Assembly: GCF_029227915.1 (NCBI RefSeq)
Contig: NC_079882.1
Coordinates: 8,990,001 to 9,054,000, forward strand
Length of the DNA: 64,000 bases
Direction of reading: 5' to 3'
Source: Hydractinia symbiolongicarpus
Lineage: Eukaryota > Cnidaria > Hydrozoa > Anthoathecata > Hydractiniidae
Shown here: positions 1-12,800 of the stretch, in pieces
Layout of the letters: each line of letters opens with the position of its first letter
Position numbering within the stretch: position 1 is the first letter of the stretch
The notes under the pieces: model-generated
Database searches by the model: none
What the model was told of the DNA's origin: nothing
Seen by the model: only the letters and a program-made list of their open reading frames with translations
Translations under genes and position numbers: made by a program

Positions 1-3000
1 AGGTCTGCATTGAAGGTATATGCACAGGTCGGTGCGATGAACGAATGCTGTGTGTTAATGTCCTAAAACAAAACGTGCAATCCTTACTAAACTTTTAAAG
101 CTTTCCAAATCTTTAAAATGTATAAAAAAGGATCAACTTAGGTTATGATCAAACCACTGACTTACTTGTATGTCTTGACTTGCTTCACCAGACTGCTGCG
201 TAGAAGATTGTGAGTCTGGAAAAAATGTTTTCATCATTGATAGAACAACTGGGTTTCTAAAACAATAAAAAAAATGAAGTATATAAAAAGACAAAATTAA
301 TAAAAATTTATATACTTAGGATTTTGTTTACCTGTTGTAACTCTTTCTGTTCACTAATTTAATGTTAAGAAAAGAACAAAGCTTGCCTTCTCCTTCCGCC
401 ACAGCTTGCTTCCTAGAAACACAAGAGATCGCACATCATTGAAGTTTACATGTCGACACGTCAACAGCAACTGAAATGTATCAAATGAACATACCAAAGC
501 AAATTTCCCTTTGCAATGCATTCTGGGATTTCCACCTCCGCTAGTGCATGTTCTTTATCTTGCACCAAGAAGACATAAATGCTTAAGAAAGAACAAATAA
601 TGCGACAAGAAGAACAACCTTTTAAAAAAAATTAACGAAACTACGCAAACACCTTTTAGACTGATTGAAATTTTTGCAAAAGAATTTTGGTTTCTGAAGA
701 ATTGTTTCGCTGTCGTTTCTTGATGTTTTTTTAATAAGCACACGTTGAATTCTTCCGTAAATACATGAACGACCAGAGTAGCCATCTTTATCAACCGATT
801 CAGAAATGGTGCTATACTTCGATGGTGAAGCTTGATTTATGTCAGTCACACTTAATGCGGTTAAGACCTGCTCATCAATAGATGTGTTCTAGGACAAAAC
901 AAATTTCAAAAATAGTGTTTTTAATAAAGTTGCGATATTGAGAATGTTTTTACTGGCGTGAAAAATACCTGGGAAGTTGTGTGAAACTTTAAATTCTTCT
1001 GGCAAAATGCAAGCAAATCTAATAAAAGAACAGTAAATATAAACAACAGACAGTCATAGATAACACGTGAGCATGGTAAAGTCACTGTGACATATTGATT
1101 TTGAACTTTGAAGGTAAGAATAACGATCCAGGCCAGGACAACTGTGCCTACCTTCCTCCGCTTTACTGTATGACATAACTGAGTCTTTTGACAGAATTTC
1201 CAAATGATATGTACATAATAACACAATAGTTTTCAAATCTCTGCAAAACATCTTCTTCCTGTAGTAATGGTTAAAAGTCAGAGCAGCAGGTCGAACTGTA
1301 TTGTTAAATGGACCAATAAGAAAAAATAAAGGGAATCCGAGATAAAAAAAAAAAAATGAAGTTGGATTTAATTACAGAGCTCAATAAGGTTACCCACAAA
1401 ATTTTATCGCAAACCAATGAGCAGATTCTAAGATATTTGATCTTCATCAGCAAAAAAATAAGAGGCCTGGGACAAGCAAAAAGGCAACCAGTGGTGCCAC
1501 GGATTTTCAAAAATCTAGTACTTTCTTATGTTATTGTAAGCACAATTAATTTTTGAAATTTTTTGCAATTAATATCGGTTAAAATTCATCATTACATAAA
1601 TCTTTTTAATGTATATATAATAGAGCATTCACACCATGCAAACAAACATTAACACTAAACATATTACCATGGAGGATATATTCTAAGTTTGCTGTTTGTG
1701 TTGATGGAGATGTTTTTCATCGTGGTAAGCGGTAACATTAAATAAACTTTCATACCAGATGATGATTGACAGCAAACAGAAGTGACAGAAAAACACGTGT
1801 CTTTTGAGATAACTTGCAATGGTAATGCTTCTGCTGAGCTTCTTTTACTTTCTAAACAAAACAAACAAATTACTACTTAATTTAATTGACATTTTTTCCA
1901 GCTAGCTATTTCGCCACTAGGTCATTTTAATAATTCTCAACAAGGATTCATTCGCACCATGCTTCCAAAATGTCAAATCAGATTTTTCTTTTGTCAACAG
2001 CATATGCAATCTTTCCACAAGTCTACCTCTAATATAACATACAAAACAATTAGTTGCAAATACCCTTTACCTTATTGAAAACACGTGCATATGTTTTATC
2101 AGGAGAAGAGTAAAGCAAATTGTTAATGAAAAATTATAGAAATAATTTTGTCAGCTAGTCAATTTTTAATTTAGTCACTCGTGTGAAATTTTAAAAAACT
2201 ATAGCTAATACTACAGCAAAATTTTAATAAAAAAAATTGGTAGGAAATTAATGTTGGTGAAAAAATTAGCTAAAAATATGGGTAGATAAATAAAATAAAT
2301 CAACCACTGTCTATTTTTGAGAACTTGATATTTACTGATAGTTCTCATTCTCCTGTGTTTGAGAAATCATTTAATCGTTTATTCAAAACACGAATAGAAA
2401 TAAAAGGTACTTGAGAGGTTTTTTCTTATTCTTGGCAGTTTCATCTTGCATTTTTGCATTCTCGTAATCTTCTTCATATTCTTCATTGTTAAAAACTTCT
2501 GTTTTTGTTGACATAACCAATGATTGAACATTTTGAAGAGCTGGTGAAGGTGATAAAGCATCAATCGTATCTTGTGACGTCTTAAAAGTTAAACAGTTAC
2601 TTACAACTAAGATTGAATAACTTCTTATTCTTTTTCTTAATTTTTATTCCTCTATTTTATTTGTTTTCCTTATAAATAACTACGATATTTTATCGAAAGG
2701 ATTATTGTGTTGTTTTTTAATCCAGTAACTGTAAATTGGTCTCCAAAATTGGATCTTAATACGCTGAGGCTAGGCATTTTCTAAGATTTTGTGGTTTTGA
2801 GGCTCATTTTCTTACTAAAAATAATATATAAAAATAATATATAAAAATAATATATAAAATTTTTTTACATACATATACTCAAGGTCAATTTTTCATCAAA
2901 TATGCGTAGTAGTTTTAGTTATTCATAGTAGACAAAAAATAGACAACATCTCGCTGAAATCTTTTGAATCTGACAATAAAAAAGTGGCGCGTGACCTTGT

Positions 3001-3222
3001 GGTTATGGAGTTCGCTTCGCAATCACAAGGTCTGTGGTTCGGTCCACAGCGCGGGCATGATTAGCAAGTGTCTTTACTACAGCTACGGGTCAACCCATGC
3101 CATGTGAGGGAAATTGGGTAGGTATTACCGATGTATACTTAATGTATACATTTCGAACACAGGACCCACATTGATAACAGTGTTTCCTACACTGAGGTGG
3201 CTATATCCTGTATAAATATTTG

Positions 3223-3300
<78 letters not shown>

Positions 3301-6300
3301 TAATCCAAAAATTTCCACCTGTTTATCAATGTCTACTCTATCTTTCTTTTCTACAGGCGCCTCACTTTCAGAATCATATTCTTTAATTGAAACATTCTAT
3401 TAATATGAAAAAAAAGATGGAAATTAACTTTACAAATTTTTGCATAACTTATTTTAAAATATGCTGGTCCCTAACAGGAGCAAAAAAAGAAACAAAAACT
3501 TCAAAAGGTATTGAATCTATATACATTTCCGAGATGCTTAACAGGAACAAAAGCTACAACTTTCTTTTAAAAAATGTTACCACTTATCTGTTCAGTCATT
3601 GTCATTGATTGATATAAATATTATCATGTCATGAACAAGCGAGTTTAGTCTAGGCTACATTTTGACAGCTACAGCTGTCATCGATGGGCAATGATTGTAA
3701 TTATCTTCGGCTATTTATTAGTTGAAGAGATAATTAGAGGATCGAAATTAACCAATCATATCACAGCAATTAAAGTAATTAACTTTTTTACGAATCCAGA
3801 TGGAAGCAATAAATTTTATTATATTATTAATATTATTATTAATATAAATAAGTTCGCTCTATGTTACGTTTCTTTTTCTAAAAGTTCGCTTTTTTGTTAC
3901 GTTTGTCCCAAACCATTTTGCACTTTTTTCTAAATATTTGCTTTCCGAAGTGCGGGTAACCATATTTCTGGAAGTTGATAGGAAATACTATTGATATGAG
4001 TATTTCTGTTTATACTACTTATGGTTTCTTTCACTTTTTCTGGCTGTCCAACCAGATTCTCAGTCTATGATCTGTTTATTGTCCCAATTAATAACATGAT
4101 CATTCTTCCAAATTTTTTGTTTAATTATCAAACCTTAACTTGTAAAATGATTCCCATAAAAAACTTGTGTATACTGTCACTCAACCACCTAACAATCTGA
4201 ATAATGTGTTTTGTTGTTGTAACTACTTTTGTGACTAAAGAAAATATACTTACAAGGATATGTCTGCGTGACGAAATCTCAGATGGATTTTCTTCAACAA
4301 ATTCATCCGAGAAAGATTCTTCCTCTTTTTCATCAGGTATTTGAATATCTTCTAAAATAGGAATGTATTCCTAATTTCAATCTGACTGTAATTTTGAAGA
4401 TATCTATCCATCAGATAGTGTACAATTCACAACTGGTTTCTTAAATACGTACAAAAGTTATTCCATATTTTTAATTTTGCAGAAATATTAGGAAAAAACA
4501 AAGTTACTAATAATCCAGCTTTTCCTTGCTTCTGTGTCAAAAAAGCTGTCCATTTCGAATTGTGGTAATTTTGTAAGAATGATTCACTGGCTAGTTTGTA
4601 AAAACAAAAATTCACTATTTGAAAAATATGTTACCGTAAAAAGGACTATTTGAAAAAGGATGTTACCGTAAACAATGTTAGATTTCGGGATGAAGCAATA
4701 TTTTGAGTACAAATTTTAGGTTATTTAGGATATTTAAGGAGGCTATCTTGAGACATTGATGTGTACAATTCTGAACTTACTCTTGGCCAACTTTTTAATT
4801 TTTACAAACTAACCAGTGGAAAAACAACGAGTTTTCGAGTAAACATGTAAGAAGTTTTATGATGAGTTTTCATAATTAATATAATTAAAAACATTCGAAA
4901 CACTAAAATGCAAAGACAATTTACAAAAAAAAAAAAAAAAAAAACATGTAGTAAATTCATGCAATTTAAATATAAATTTTGTGGGTTTTTTCCTTATATT
5001 TTTTATATCTAAAAAAAAATATTTTGAAAAAAATAGATGATCCTTTTCTTCTTGTTTTTCACATGAAATTTTTTTTAAAAGAATACATCTATCAGTTTTC
5101 AAAAATTTACAGAGGTTTAAAAAAAGATAAAAATAACTTCCATTTTTTACAATTTTTTTTTGTCAGTCAACATTCATGCAATCAAAGAAAAACGTTTTCG
5201 TAAAACTGTTTTGTTTGCGAAAAAAATTATAATGTACAGTCAAACTGGGTTACTTGTACCCCAAACAAAATTATATATCGAAAATTTACCTGAAATATTT
5301 TTAGGCACTGACCAGTCTTATAATTAAAAAGATAATACTGTACAATACATATCAGCTGATGCGCAACATTTATATCATTTGGTTTTTTATGTTTCTTTTT
5401 GATGGGTGTGTATTACTTTTGTATTAAAAGCTATTTTCAAAATTTGGAAGGTATTTTCTGCCCTTTAAAGCTATTTTCTTTTTCTTTTTAAATATTTTTT
5501 AACACTTGTGGGTCACAAAAATTACAAGCCTTCAGGATTTATAGTACAAACAAAATAAAAATCAAGATTCTTCGCTTGAATAAATATTTGCGAATAGTCT
5601 TTACTTATTTGACATAATTTAGAAATATACCAAATAATTCCCAAAAATTACCTAAAGTTATCCTTTGAAGTACCAATAAAAACTAACTTCTATTTTTAAC
5701 AATTTTTCCATTTCTAGATGAACATTCAAAAGTTAATTCTGTCAAAAAAAAATTATGTAGCCAAAGAAAATCGTTTCCAGAGTGTTTTCTGTGACTTGTA
5801 ATAAAAATTATAAAAATGGCAACGCATGTCACCCTTTTGTGTCCCAAATAAGAGCAAATATCTACCAATGCTACTATCAGACCATCTGATTTTCTCACTT
5901 TCGTCACAATCTAGTATGTCGAAGTAGCTTTTATTCTAAAATAAACATTATTTAAATCAGCTGATGGAACTAACAAATCACTTTAAGAATGGTACCTGAA
6001 CCACTTGTTCCATACAGAAGCTAAGACTCCAAACACCCCTAGTTTTATAAGTCCCCTAGCACAACATTTCTGACAAATCAGAAAATGAGGATAAAAAAAA
6101 TTTCTTTAACCAAGAAAATAACAATAAGAAATTTAACCAAATTTGCAGAATTTTTATTTCACTCTATTTGTGTTATTAAAAATTTGGAAGAGGTCTTATG
6201 ATAGTAAATAAGTAACTAAAAAAAGAAACAAATACTACCCCTTCTTTTGAGTCGAAATTTAATGGTGACTTAAACCAAGTTAAATAGAATTTTCACTTCA

Positions 6301-6917
6301 TCTTAGCGAAAGTGGGGGTAGGGGTGGAAACACTTATAAAATGTACCTTTGTCGAAAAATGAGCTTGTTCTTCTTTTATATAATTGCTAAAATAGTAGCA
6401 TTAAGTTATATAATAAACTGCTAAAGAATTTATTTCATGTAGGGACTAATATTAGGTAAATAACCTTTGATCAATATCACTGCCACCATCTGATGATGAA
6501 AATCCATCAATATCCTCCTCATTTCGATTCTACAGGTTAAATTAACAACATTTTCCAAATGCTCTAACAATTTTTATTTCCGTATATTTCATCAGTAAAT
6601 GTGCTCTTTTGTTATATTTTGTTAAAATGTATGCATTAACGTAAGCAATCTAACCTGTTGTCTTTTATATGAACAGGATTGAAGAGATACTGCGAAGTCA
6701 CGAAATTTATTTTGTTCTTGGAATCCCCCCTTTTGTGTTATATCTATATGATTAAATTAGACAGTTTTATATTGACAATATCCTTTAGTAGCTTGTTATT
6801 CAACACATAGACGTTCAGATTTGTGTACCAATCACAGATGTGTTTACAGCACTCACCTTTTTGTTTAGTTAATTCTAACTTTCGTTTTCTTCTTCTTTTT
6901 TTTCCTTTCGAATTCAT
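1..6917 (-). CDS. SPIDR: SPIDR homologue, scaffold protein of homologous-recombination repair (3' end off window)
   Basis: I join 17 exons, 5' to 3': 6917-6857, 6743-6655, 6529-6465, 6020-5996, 5935-5866, 4351-4254, 3396-3319, 2580-2411, 2028-1958, 1851-1668, 1258-1152, 1018-969, 888-645, 540-495, 412-332, 256-166, 62-1. All junction phases agree, giving about 530 residues; human SPIDR has about 915, so the C-terminal third lies beyond position 1. Recognition rests on stretches remembered from human SPIDR: a basic start (MNSKGKKRRRKRK), an acidic Ser/Asp segment, GRLVERL..LLTKEKSDLTFWKH (human GGLAERL..RERSAISLWRH), LRIYPPWKK (human VRIFPPWQK) and GKLCSFLNIKL. In vertebrates SPIDR links BLM helicase and RAD51 at breaks, in the nucleus. 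The start at 6917 was chosen because it begins the basic stretch; an in-frame ATG lies at 6974. Short exons such as 5996-6020 (25 nt) are the least certain. Confidence 0.85.
2984..3293 (+). repeat. tRNA-derived SINE with AAT-repeat tail
   Basis: The head (about 2984-3055) looks like a tRNA gene: an A-box-like TGGTTATGGAG followed by a B box, GGTTCGGTCC, flanked by the self-pairing GTGG/CCAC of a T-stem. An unrelated body of about 160 bp follows, then a pure AAT array. The run AATAAAAAA occurs on both sides and may be the target duplication. It sits in an intron of the SPIDR homologue, in antisense orientation to that gene. Confidence 0.7.
3226..3293. repeat. AAT/TAA trinucleotide microsatellite (about 22 units)
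   Basis: Uninterrupted TAA repeats form the 3' tail of the SINE. In the plus frame they read as poly-asparagine, which is not a gene. Confidence 0.95.
3612..3765. repeat. dispersed repeat, copy A
   Basis: The stretch around GGCTACATTTTGACAG and AGCTGTCATC recurs with small changes at about 24890-25040, inside a TFIIS intron. Both copies contain TATTATC.TGTCATGAAC just before it. The element type is unknown. Confidence 0.6.
4352..5865. other. SPIDR intron with two diverged copies of one segment
   Basis: The piece at about 5130-5240 resembles the piece at about 5680-5820: both hold CTTC.ATTTTTAACAATTTTT, then a CAAAGAAAA.CGTTT block and AAAAATTATAA. This suggests an old tandem duplication reaching up to exon 5866-5935. 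A 27-nt candidate exon at 5290-5316 (minus), with matching phase 1 at both ends, lies in the left copy. Confidence 0.4.
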
Positions 6918-8510
6918 ATCTAATGATGGTGTTTTTTGCAGTAAGCCTGATTTTAAAATGATTGTTAAAAACACACACAGCTAAGAATAGTTGAAAAATA
7001 GAACAAATAGACTGAGATGTTGTTACCTTTAGTTGTTTATCCTCGAAATACTATGTATATTTTTTTGCTATTTCCATGCAAAAAGATACACCATTATTTT
7101 TTTTGGCCCAACACATTAACAACTATTAATATTCTTCACAGGCCAAATTCTTTTAACACTCCCTCTTCAAAAGTAACAAATAAGACAGCGCATTGCCACA
7201 AAAATTTGCAAAGATTTTTAGCACATTGGAGAACAATTGAAATAAAAATAAAATTGAATGACGTCTAAGATAATGTCATTATATTTCCAAACATGGCAGA
7301 ACATAAACCTTGGAATAAAAAGTCTTGCAAAGAATTCAAATGTGTTAAATTATTAAGTATATAAATCCAAGCTGTGCAAGATAAAGTGAAAATACAATAT
7401 AGGATAGGATTTGATAAATTTCGATGATGTCCATGTCATATATATATTAAAAATGTATGCTTTTGTCTTGATTAAGTGGTCACTTGTGGTCACAAATATT
7501 TCGAAATGACTTTCCATGATTTTCATAAAAAAAATTCCAAGCTCACTGAGCCCAGTAAAAATGTTTCCAAGGTTAGAAATTGATTAATAATTGCATTCAA
7601 GTCAAGAAACTATATAGCTAACAAAAAAACCAGACAATTTGAAACAACTCGATATAACTGCAAACAGCAAAACACAACATAAACAGACAATCACTAAAAT
7701 GTGAAAAAAACACAGATGAAAACATGACTTGATTTTTTTCTATGAATTTTTTGGAATTTTTATGACTTGTTTATTGCAACCCTGTTGTAGACTAAAAGAT
7801 TTAATAAGAAATCAAAAATTGCATGTCATAATTTTTATATTTCACTGGTTAAAAATGCAGTTTGAAGTTTTTTAGGCGAACACAAGATAAAAGTTTGTTA
7901 GGGTAAGATTTGGATTTAAACAAAAAACGAAAAAAACTGAAAAAAGTGTTATTGCATAGATATATTTGACTACATAAAAATAAATAGTTTGCAACAATCA
8001 AAAAGTCAATTACGTGTTGAATTAATTTATAAAAAGGAAGGAAAGGTTTTAAGAGTTCAACAACTCTTCTCTCATACATCATTTTCTTGGAATTATTGAA
8101 TGAACTAAATGCATTTTCAATCAACCCTTGGATGACAAAACTTTTTTACTTTACTCATAGCTTAATTCACTATGTGCAATAAGACCTCAAAAGGTCAGTC
8201 TGTAAAAAAAAATTATATATGTTTAAGTGAAAAGTGCTCAAAAATCCTACTGGCACAAAATACAAACATGAAAGCTATGAAAACAAACGTAAATATGTGT
8301 GTGAAACGTAGCTAATAAACATGAACAAGTTTAATAAATATAAACAACTGGCAAATCCTAAACATGAAAATAAATAATACTAAACACAACCAGACTCCCT
8401 ACAAAAAAAATTCTAATTTTTTCCCATACTAAAAAAGTTTCTTGTGCAGAATAAAAATTATTATATTAGGTGTTAATGTGACTGTCACATTCAAACTATC
8501 AACACAATAA
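6918..8510. other. spacer between SPIDR and SLC35C1, no gene seen
   Basis: AT-rich, with only short chance reading frames. It should include the SPIDR promoter and any 5' untranslated exon, but I could not place either. Confidence 0.5.
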
Positions 8511-9371
8511 GGGCCTTTTTATATGAGAACTGGGAAACTCGCCCATCACGTTTCCCGGTAGAGCGGGCTAATATCAACTAAAGTTTATATGTAAATTTGT
8601 CATTTTCCATCCCAGGTTTATATGAAGAATAATTAGCGGGAAATTAAAAGTGGAGGGGTGAATATGCAAGCAAATATTGCTTCCATTATCAGAAAAAAGA
8701 AGATAGCGATATTGTTAAGGCTTGAAACAACTGTGTTATCACAATTAATTATTTCTCAAATTTCTTGAAAATTCCAGTATTCCATCATTTCTGACCAATT
8801 TATATATTATTCATTAAAATCTTCCACACACTTGAAACAAGATTAAAAGTTGATCTTAGATCATTCTCAATTATAATTTTAGTGAAACCTTGTGTTTAAG
8901 AGCATGTTTCATGGTTTTGCTGTCTTTTATTACAAATACACTATGATACAAAAACAAATATGTCCATTGATATGTAGTAATAGTGATAACTAGTAGTTAG
9001 GCTGTGGAAAAATCTATGGGTTCGCCCATCATTGTTATACCGCATATTGCGAGCGTCTCGCTACTTGTGCAGCTAAGCTACCATTTTGCGTGACAGACAG
9101 ACGGACGGACAGACGTATACGGGTATTATAATATAGATTACTCCTCTAAGGTTACATAAACTTTTTCGTACTTTGACACTTGGTTTTTCTGCTTACATGG
9201 ACAAATATCCATCCTGTTTGACCGAGATCCCGGCTCACTTGCCCGGGCGAGATGAATATGCACCATATAAACACAATTTCAATTTTTAGCGGTCTTTTCC
9301 AAATATCCAAAATCTCGGTCATGCGGGATATCTCTGTGGACCGAGTTTCCCGGTCTCATATAAAAAGGCCC
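8511..9371. mobile_element. inverted-repeat element (MITE-like), about 860 bp
   Basis: The ends are near-perfect inverted repeats of about 30 bp starting GGGCCTTTTTATATGAGA, followed on both sides by GGGAAACTCG after one or two mismatches. No transposase frame is present. Near 9090-9140 it holds a pyrimidine/purine run (GACAGACAGACGGACGGACA) followed by TATTATAATATAGATTA, which may be the end of a second, nested repeat. I see no clear target-site duplication. Confidence 0.75.
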
Positions 9372-9837
9372 AAAGTTACATCAAACCTACTTTTATTGTT
9401 TTACAGTCTTCTTGACTACGTTTTTAATTAGTGACACATATATCTGTCTTTTTAAGCAGCATTTCAAGGTAAGAAGGACAAACAGCCAAGGACAACATTA
9501 TTCGCAATTATGGTAAATAAAAAAATTGAATGCCGCTCTGTTTAAACAAGCAAATTTATCCAGATTCATGAGTAAAGTTACTTAAATTAAAATTTATATG
9601 GATTGTTTTTACAAAAGATTTTGCAAAGTTGTACAGATTTGGCATCAAAACGATAAAAAAATAACGATAGAAAAGTTTTAGAAAAAACATTTTCTGCATT
9701 CGTTTTCGTTTAAATCTAGATACTTCCATTGAATCTTTATAGTGTAAACATAGTTAATACTTATAAACTGCAAAATAACTACAGGAGTTATAAACATAAC
9801 AAATCATGATTAGATTGAAATTGACAGGACTGTCATT

Positions 9838-12800
9838 TTAAACAATATTATTTTTATCTATCAGTTTTTGCTCTTCATCCATAGCACGTGCTCGCAATTC
9901 ATCTTCCATTTTCTTTTTCATATCTGCATGTTTCACGTAAGTGTATAAACCAGATCCACCCAAAACCATGAAATTGCAACTCCACCACAATGCAGATTTG
10001 TTGCTAGCTGCTAGCCAAACCGCAATAACCGTTTGCACACATGCTTTGGCGGTACCACTAATGTTGTGTGTGAGTGGTGATGTCACCTTGATTTGAAGTC
10101 CAGTCACATATCCAATTCCAATACCAAAAACACCAGATAAAGTCATCATCACCCAAAAATACAGATCAGAAAGATGTGTAAAACTAGCAATTATACTATG
10201 TTCTGCATTTAACAAAATCAATGGCAAGAACAAGAACACAGCATTTACGTTGTTGTAGAGTTGTAATCTCCAAATGTTACCATCAACCGCTGGCATACAT
10301 CTCTTTGTGTAGATTGCATTTAAACAAACAAATAAGGAGCCAATCACACCAAACATAACACCTTTATAAGATAATTCTCCAATGTTTCCCTCTTCACGAA
10401 CCCCAAGTGAAAAACCCAAGATAATGAGACCACAGCATAATATTGCACGCATAGATGTTGATTGACCCAAAATGAAATACGAGAAAACCTTAATAGAAAT
10501 ATTGATAAAATTTAACTTTTACTAAATAACAACACAATACCATAACAACTAGAATTGCACTTTTGGAAAGGGTCAGTACAGTCAGTTTACAGTTTATCCA
10601 GCAAGAGGAAAGACAAACAAAATAAGTCTAACTTACCACATTGAAAAATGTAGTTAAAGCTCTTGCTACATTGTAAAAGGCTACATCAAGGTACTTTAAA
10701 CATAGATTGTTAGCTGTAATCATCCCAACAAAAACAATAGATAGTGGTAACACCTAAAAAGTAAAACATGTAAAAGACAATTACTACTTAAAAATCTTTC
10801 CTTTTTATATCGTATATTCTCAAAAAGAAGTTGTGGATTATTTTATAAAATAAAATAAAACTTTTCGCTCTACTTTTGAATTGGGTTTCCTGAAAAGAGG
10901 AGAAGCGTTTTTTATCTTCTGTTCTTTTCCTTAATTCCAAAGCGTCTTGCAGCGGCATTGTTGCAACAGCCTTTATTAACAGAGACTTAACAGAGAAGGA
11001 CTTTCTCATGGGAGGCATTTTTTCAAAATATCTTTTTTTAAACAACTTGCTAGTACATTCAAATGACTTGATTTAAACGTTTGTTTGCCTGGCTTAAAGT
11101 CGTGTGCAATACAATGGCTTCACTTTGCTAAGCTTATTTTCCAGGTCAACCTTTTCTTATATTTTCTAGAACTTTTTGGCCTACATTTGAAGCGGTTTAT
11201 TTTTAACTTACCAATTTTCAAGGAAATACAGTATATGGTATATAATCAAAGCAGGAAATAACATACCTGTTTAGAAATATTTAGATCAATACGAAAAGCT
11301 GGAAACTTGTCAATTTTAGGGTATTTATCACCAAGCAAGCTGAGGAAAAACAACACCACAACAGATGTGACACATTGATACCATGTTATAAACAAAGGAG
11401 CATCAAGCTGAAAAATAAATTTGTTAGTAATCACCATGGTACTCCAAATAAACACCGAGGCGTTAATAAAATTTTCGATTTTCAGAGAGGGAGGTGTTTA
11501 ATGAGTTTTTGTATGTATTTCTTTTTTTTTGCCAATTGAATAACATATATTTTCACATAATATCTACATCAAAATCAATATTGTCATGTTCAAAATATAT
11601 CAAGAACTAGTGCAGTGTCAGTCATATCTTATTCACATATTTCATATGAAGATCCTAAATGGTGAAAATCAACACTTCCATTATGTTAAAAAAAATGCTC
11701 GTCTGAAGAAAAGGGGTGTTAATTAGAGGATGTGCTCATTGAAAAACATTATTAAAAGGGAGGGGCATTAAATCGAGATTGGTGTCAAAAAGAAGGGGGA
11801 GTTTAATCACAGCATTGCAGTATGTCAAAAAGACAATAAAAATAGCCATTTTCTACTCCAACTAAAGATATAATTGGCAATTAGTATAATGTGATATGAT
11901 ATATACAAATAATTTTGCAAACCTATATTATAATTGTTGTCGGTCTGTGAGCTAAATTATACCAAGTTTCTTATTTAAAAAGTGAGGGTTCTATAATCGA
12001 AAATGCCATCATAATTATTTTCCTTATCAATTTTGCTGTAAATCAAAATGTGGCTGTACTTGTAAAAGAGGAAGTTTTAGGCATTATATTTTGAATGTAC
12101 ACAAATAAGGAAAGATGGGTTTTTACAAAAGCCTTATTATTGTGGTTTAACTTCTTATACAATAAGATGGATTGATAGAAAAGGATAGCAAAAGTATTGT
12201 TGATCCTTGTAGTAGTGATATTAAAGGAGTACAGTAATAGAAACACGAGAAATGTATTAAAAGAATATATAGTTACAAGAAAACACTAGGATCCTTTATT
12301 TTTTAATTTTCAAAAAGAGAGTAGAAAATATTAACCTTAATCTGATAAAGCTATATATGGGTAAAAATCCATGCAAAATTTACAGTAGCTAGCTATACAG
12401 TGCTTAGTGAAGTTATTATTTCCACAAGTTATGTATAGCTATACTAGCTAATATATGATATTACTGCTAGGTAGCCATACATGCCATGTTTTTAAGGCAG
12501 AACACATGATTTACAAAAATGTAGACAATCTCACATGATATCTTAATTTTGTTTTGATTTGGTGTTGGAAAAAGAGAAAGTTTGCTAAATCTTGTTTTGC
12601 ACCTGGTTAAGTACTTGAACCTCAATTCTGTGTCATTTAAAACTGATGCCTAACTTGTATAAAAACAGCCCTCCAACGCATGACAGGAAAGATGGATATG
12701 AAAATACATGTGTATTGCACCTATAATCATATTAGTAACATCCAAGTAATCTTATTATTCATACTTAACAGGTGAATAAAATTGTGATGCATTAAATATG

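Noticed and set aside
1356-1556. Possible SPIDR exon on the minus strand near 1441-1515 (reads IFENPWHHW)
   Set aside because: At first it looked like the human IFPPW region, but exon 1668-1851 gives a better match (LRIYPPW) with correct phase to the next exon.
3197-3403. Poly-asparagine reading frame
   Set aside because: It is the AAT microsatellite tail of a SINE running into a minus-strand exon.
4355-4370. Upstream acceptor extending SPIDR exon 4254-4351
   Set aside because: It opens a frame but breaks the phase with exon 5866-5935; the acceptor at 4352-4353 fits both phase and pyrimidine tract.
10788-11045. 85-codon basic frame in SLC35C1 intron 3
   Set aside because: No homology recognised and it lies inside an intron on the coding strand; possibly a worn repeat.
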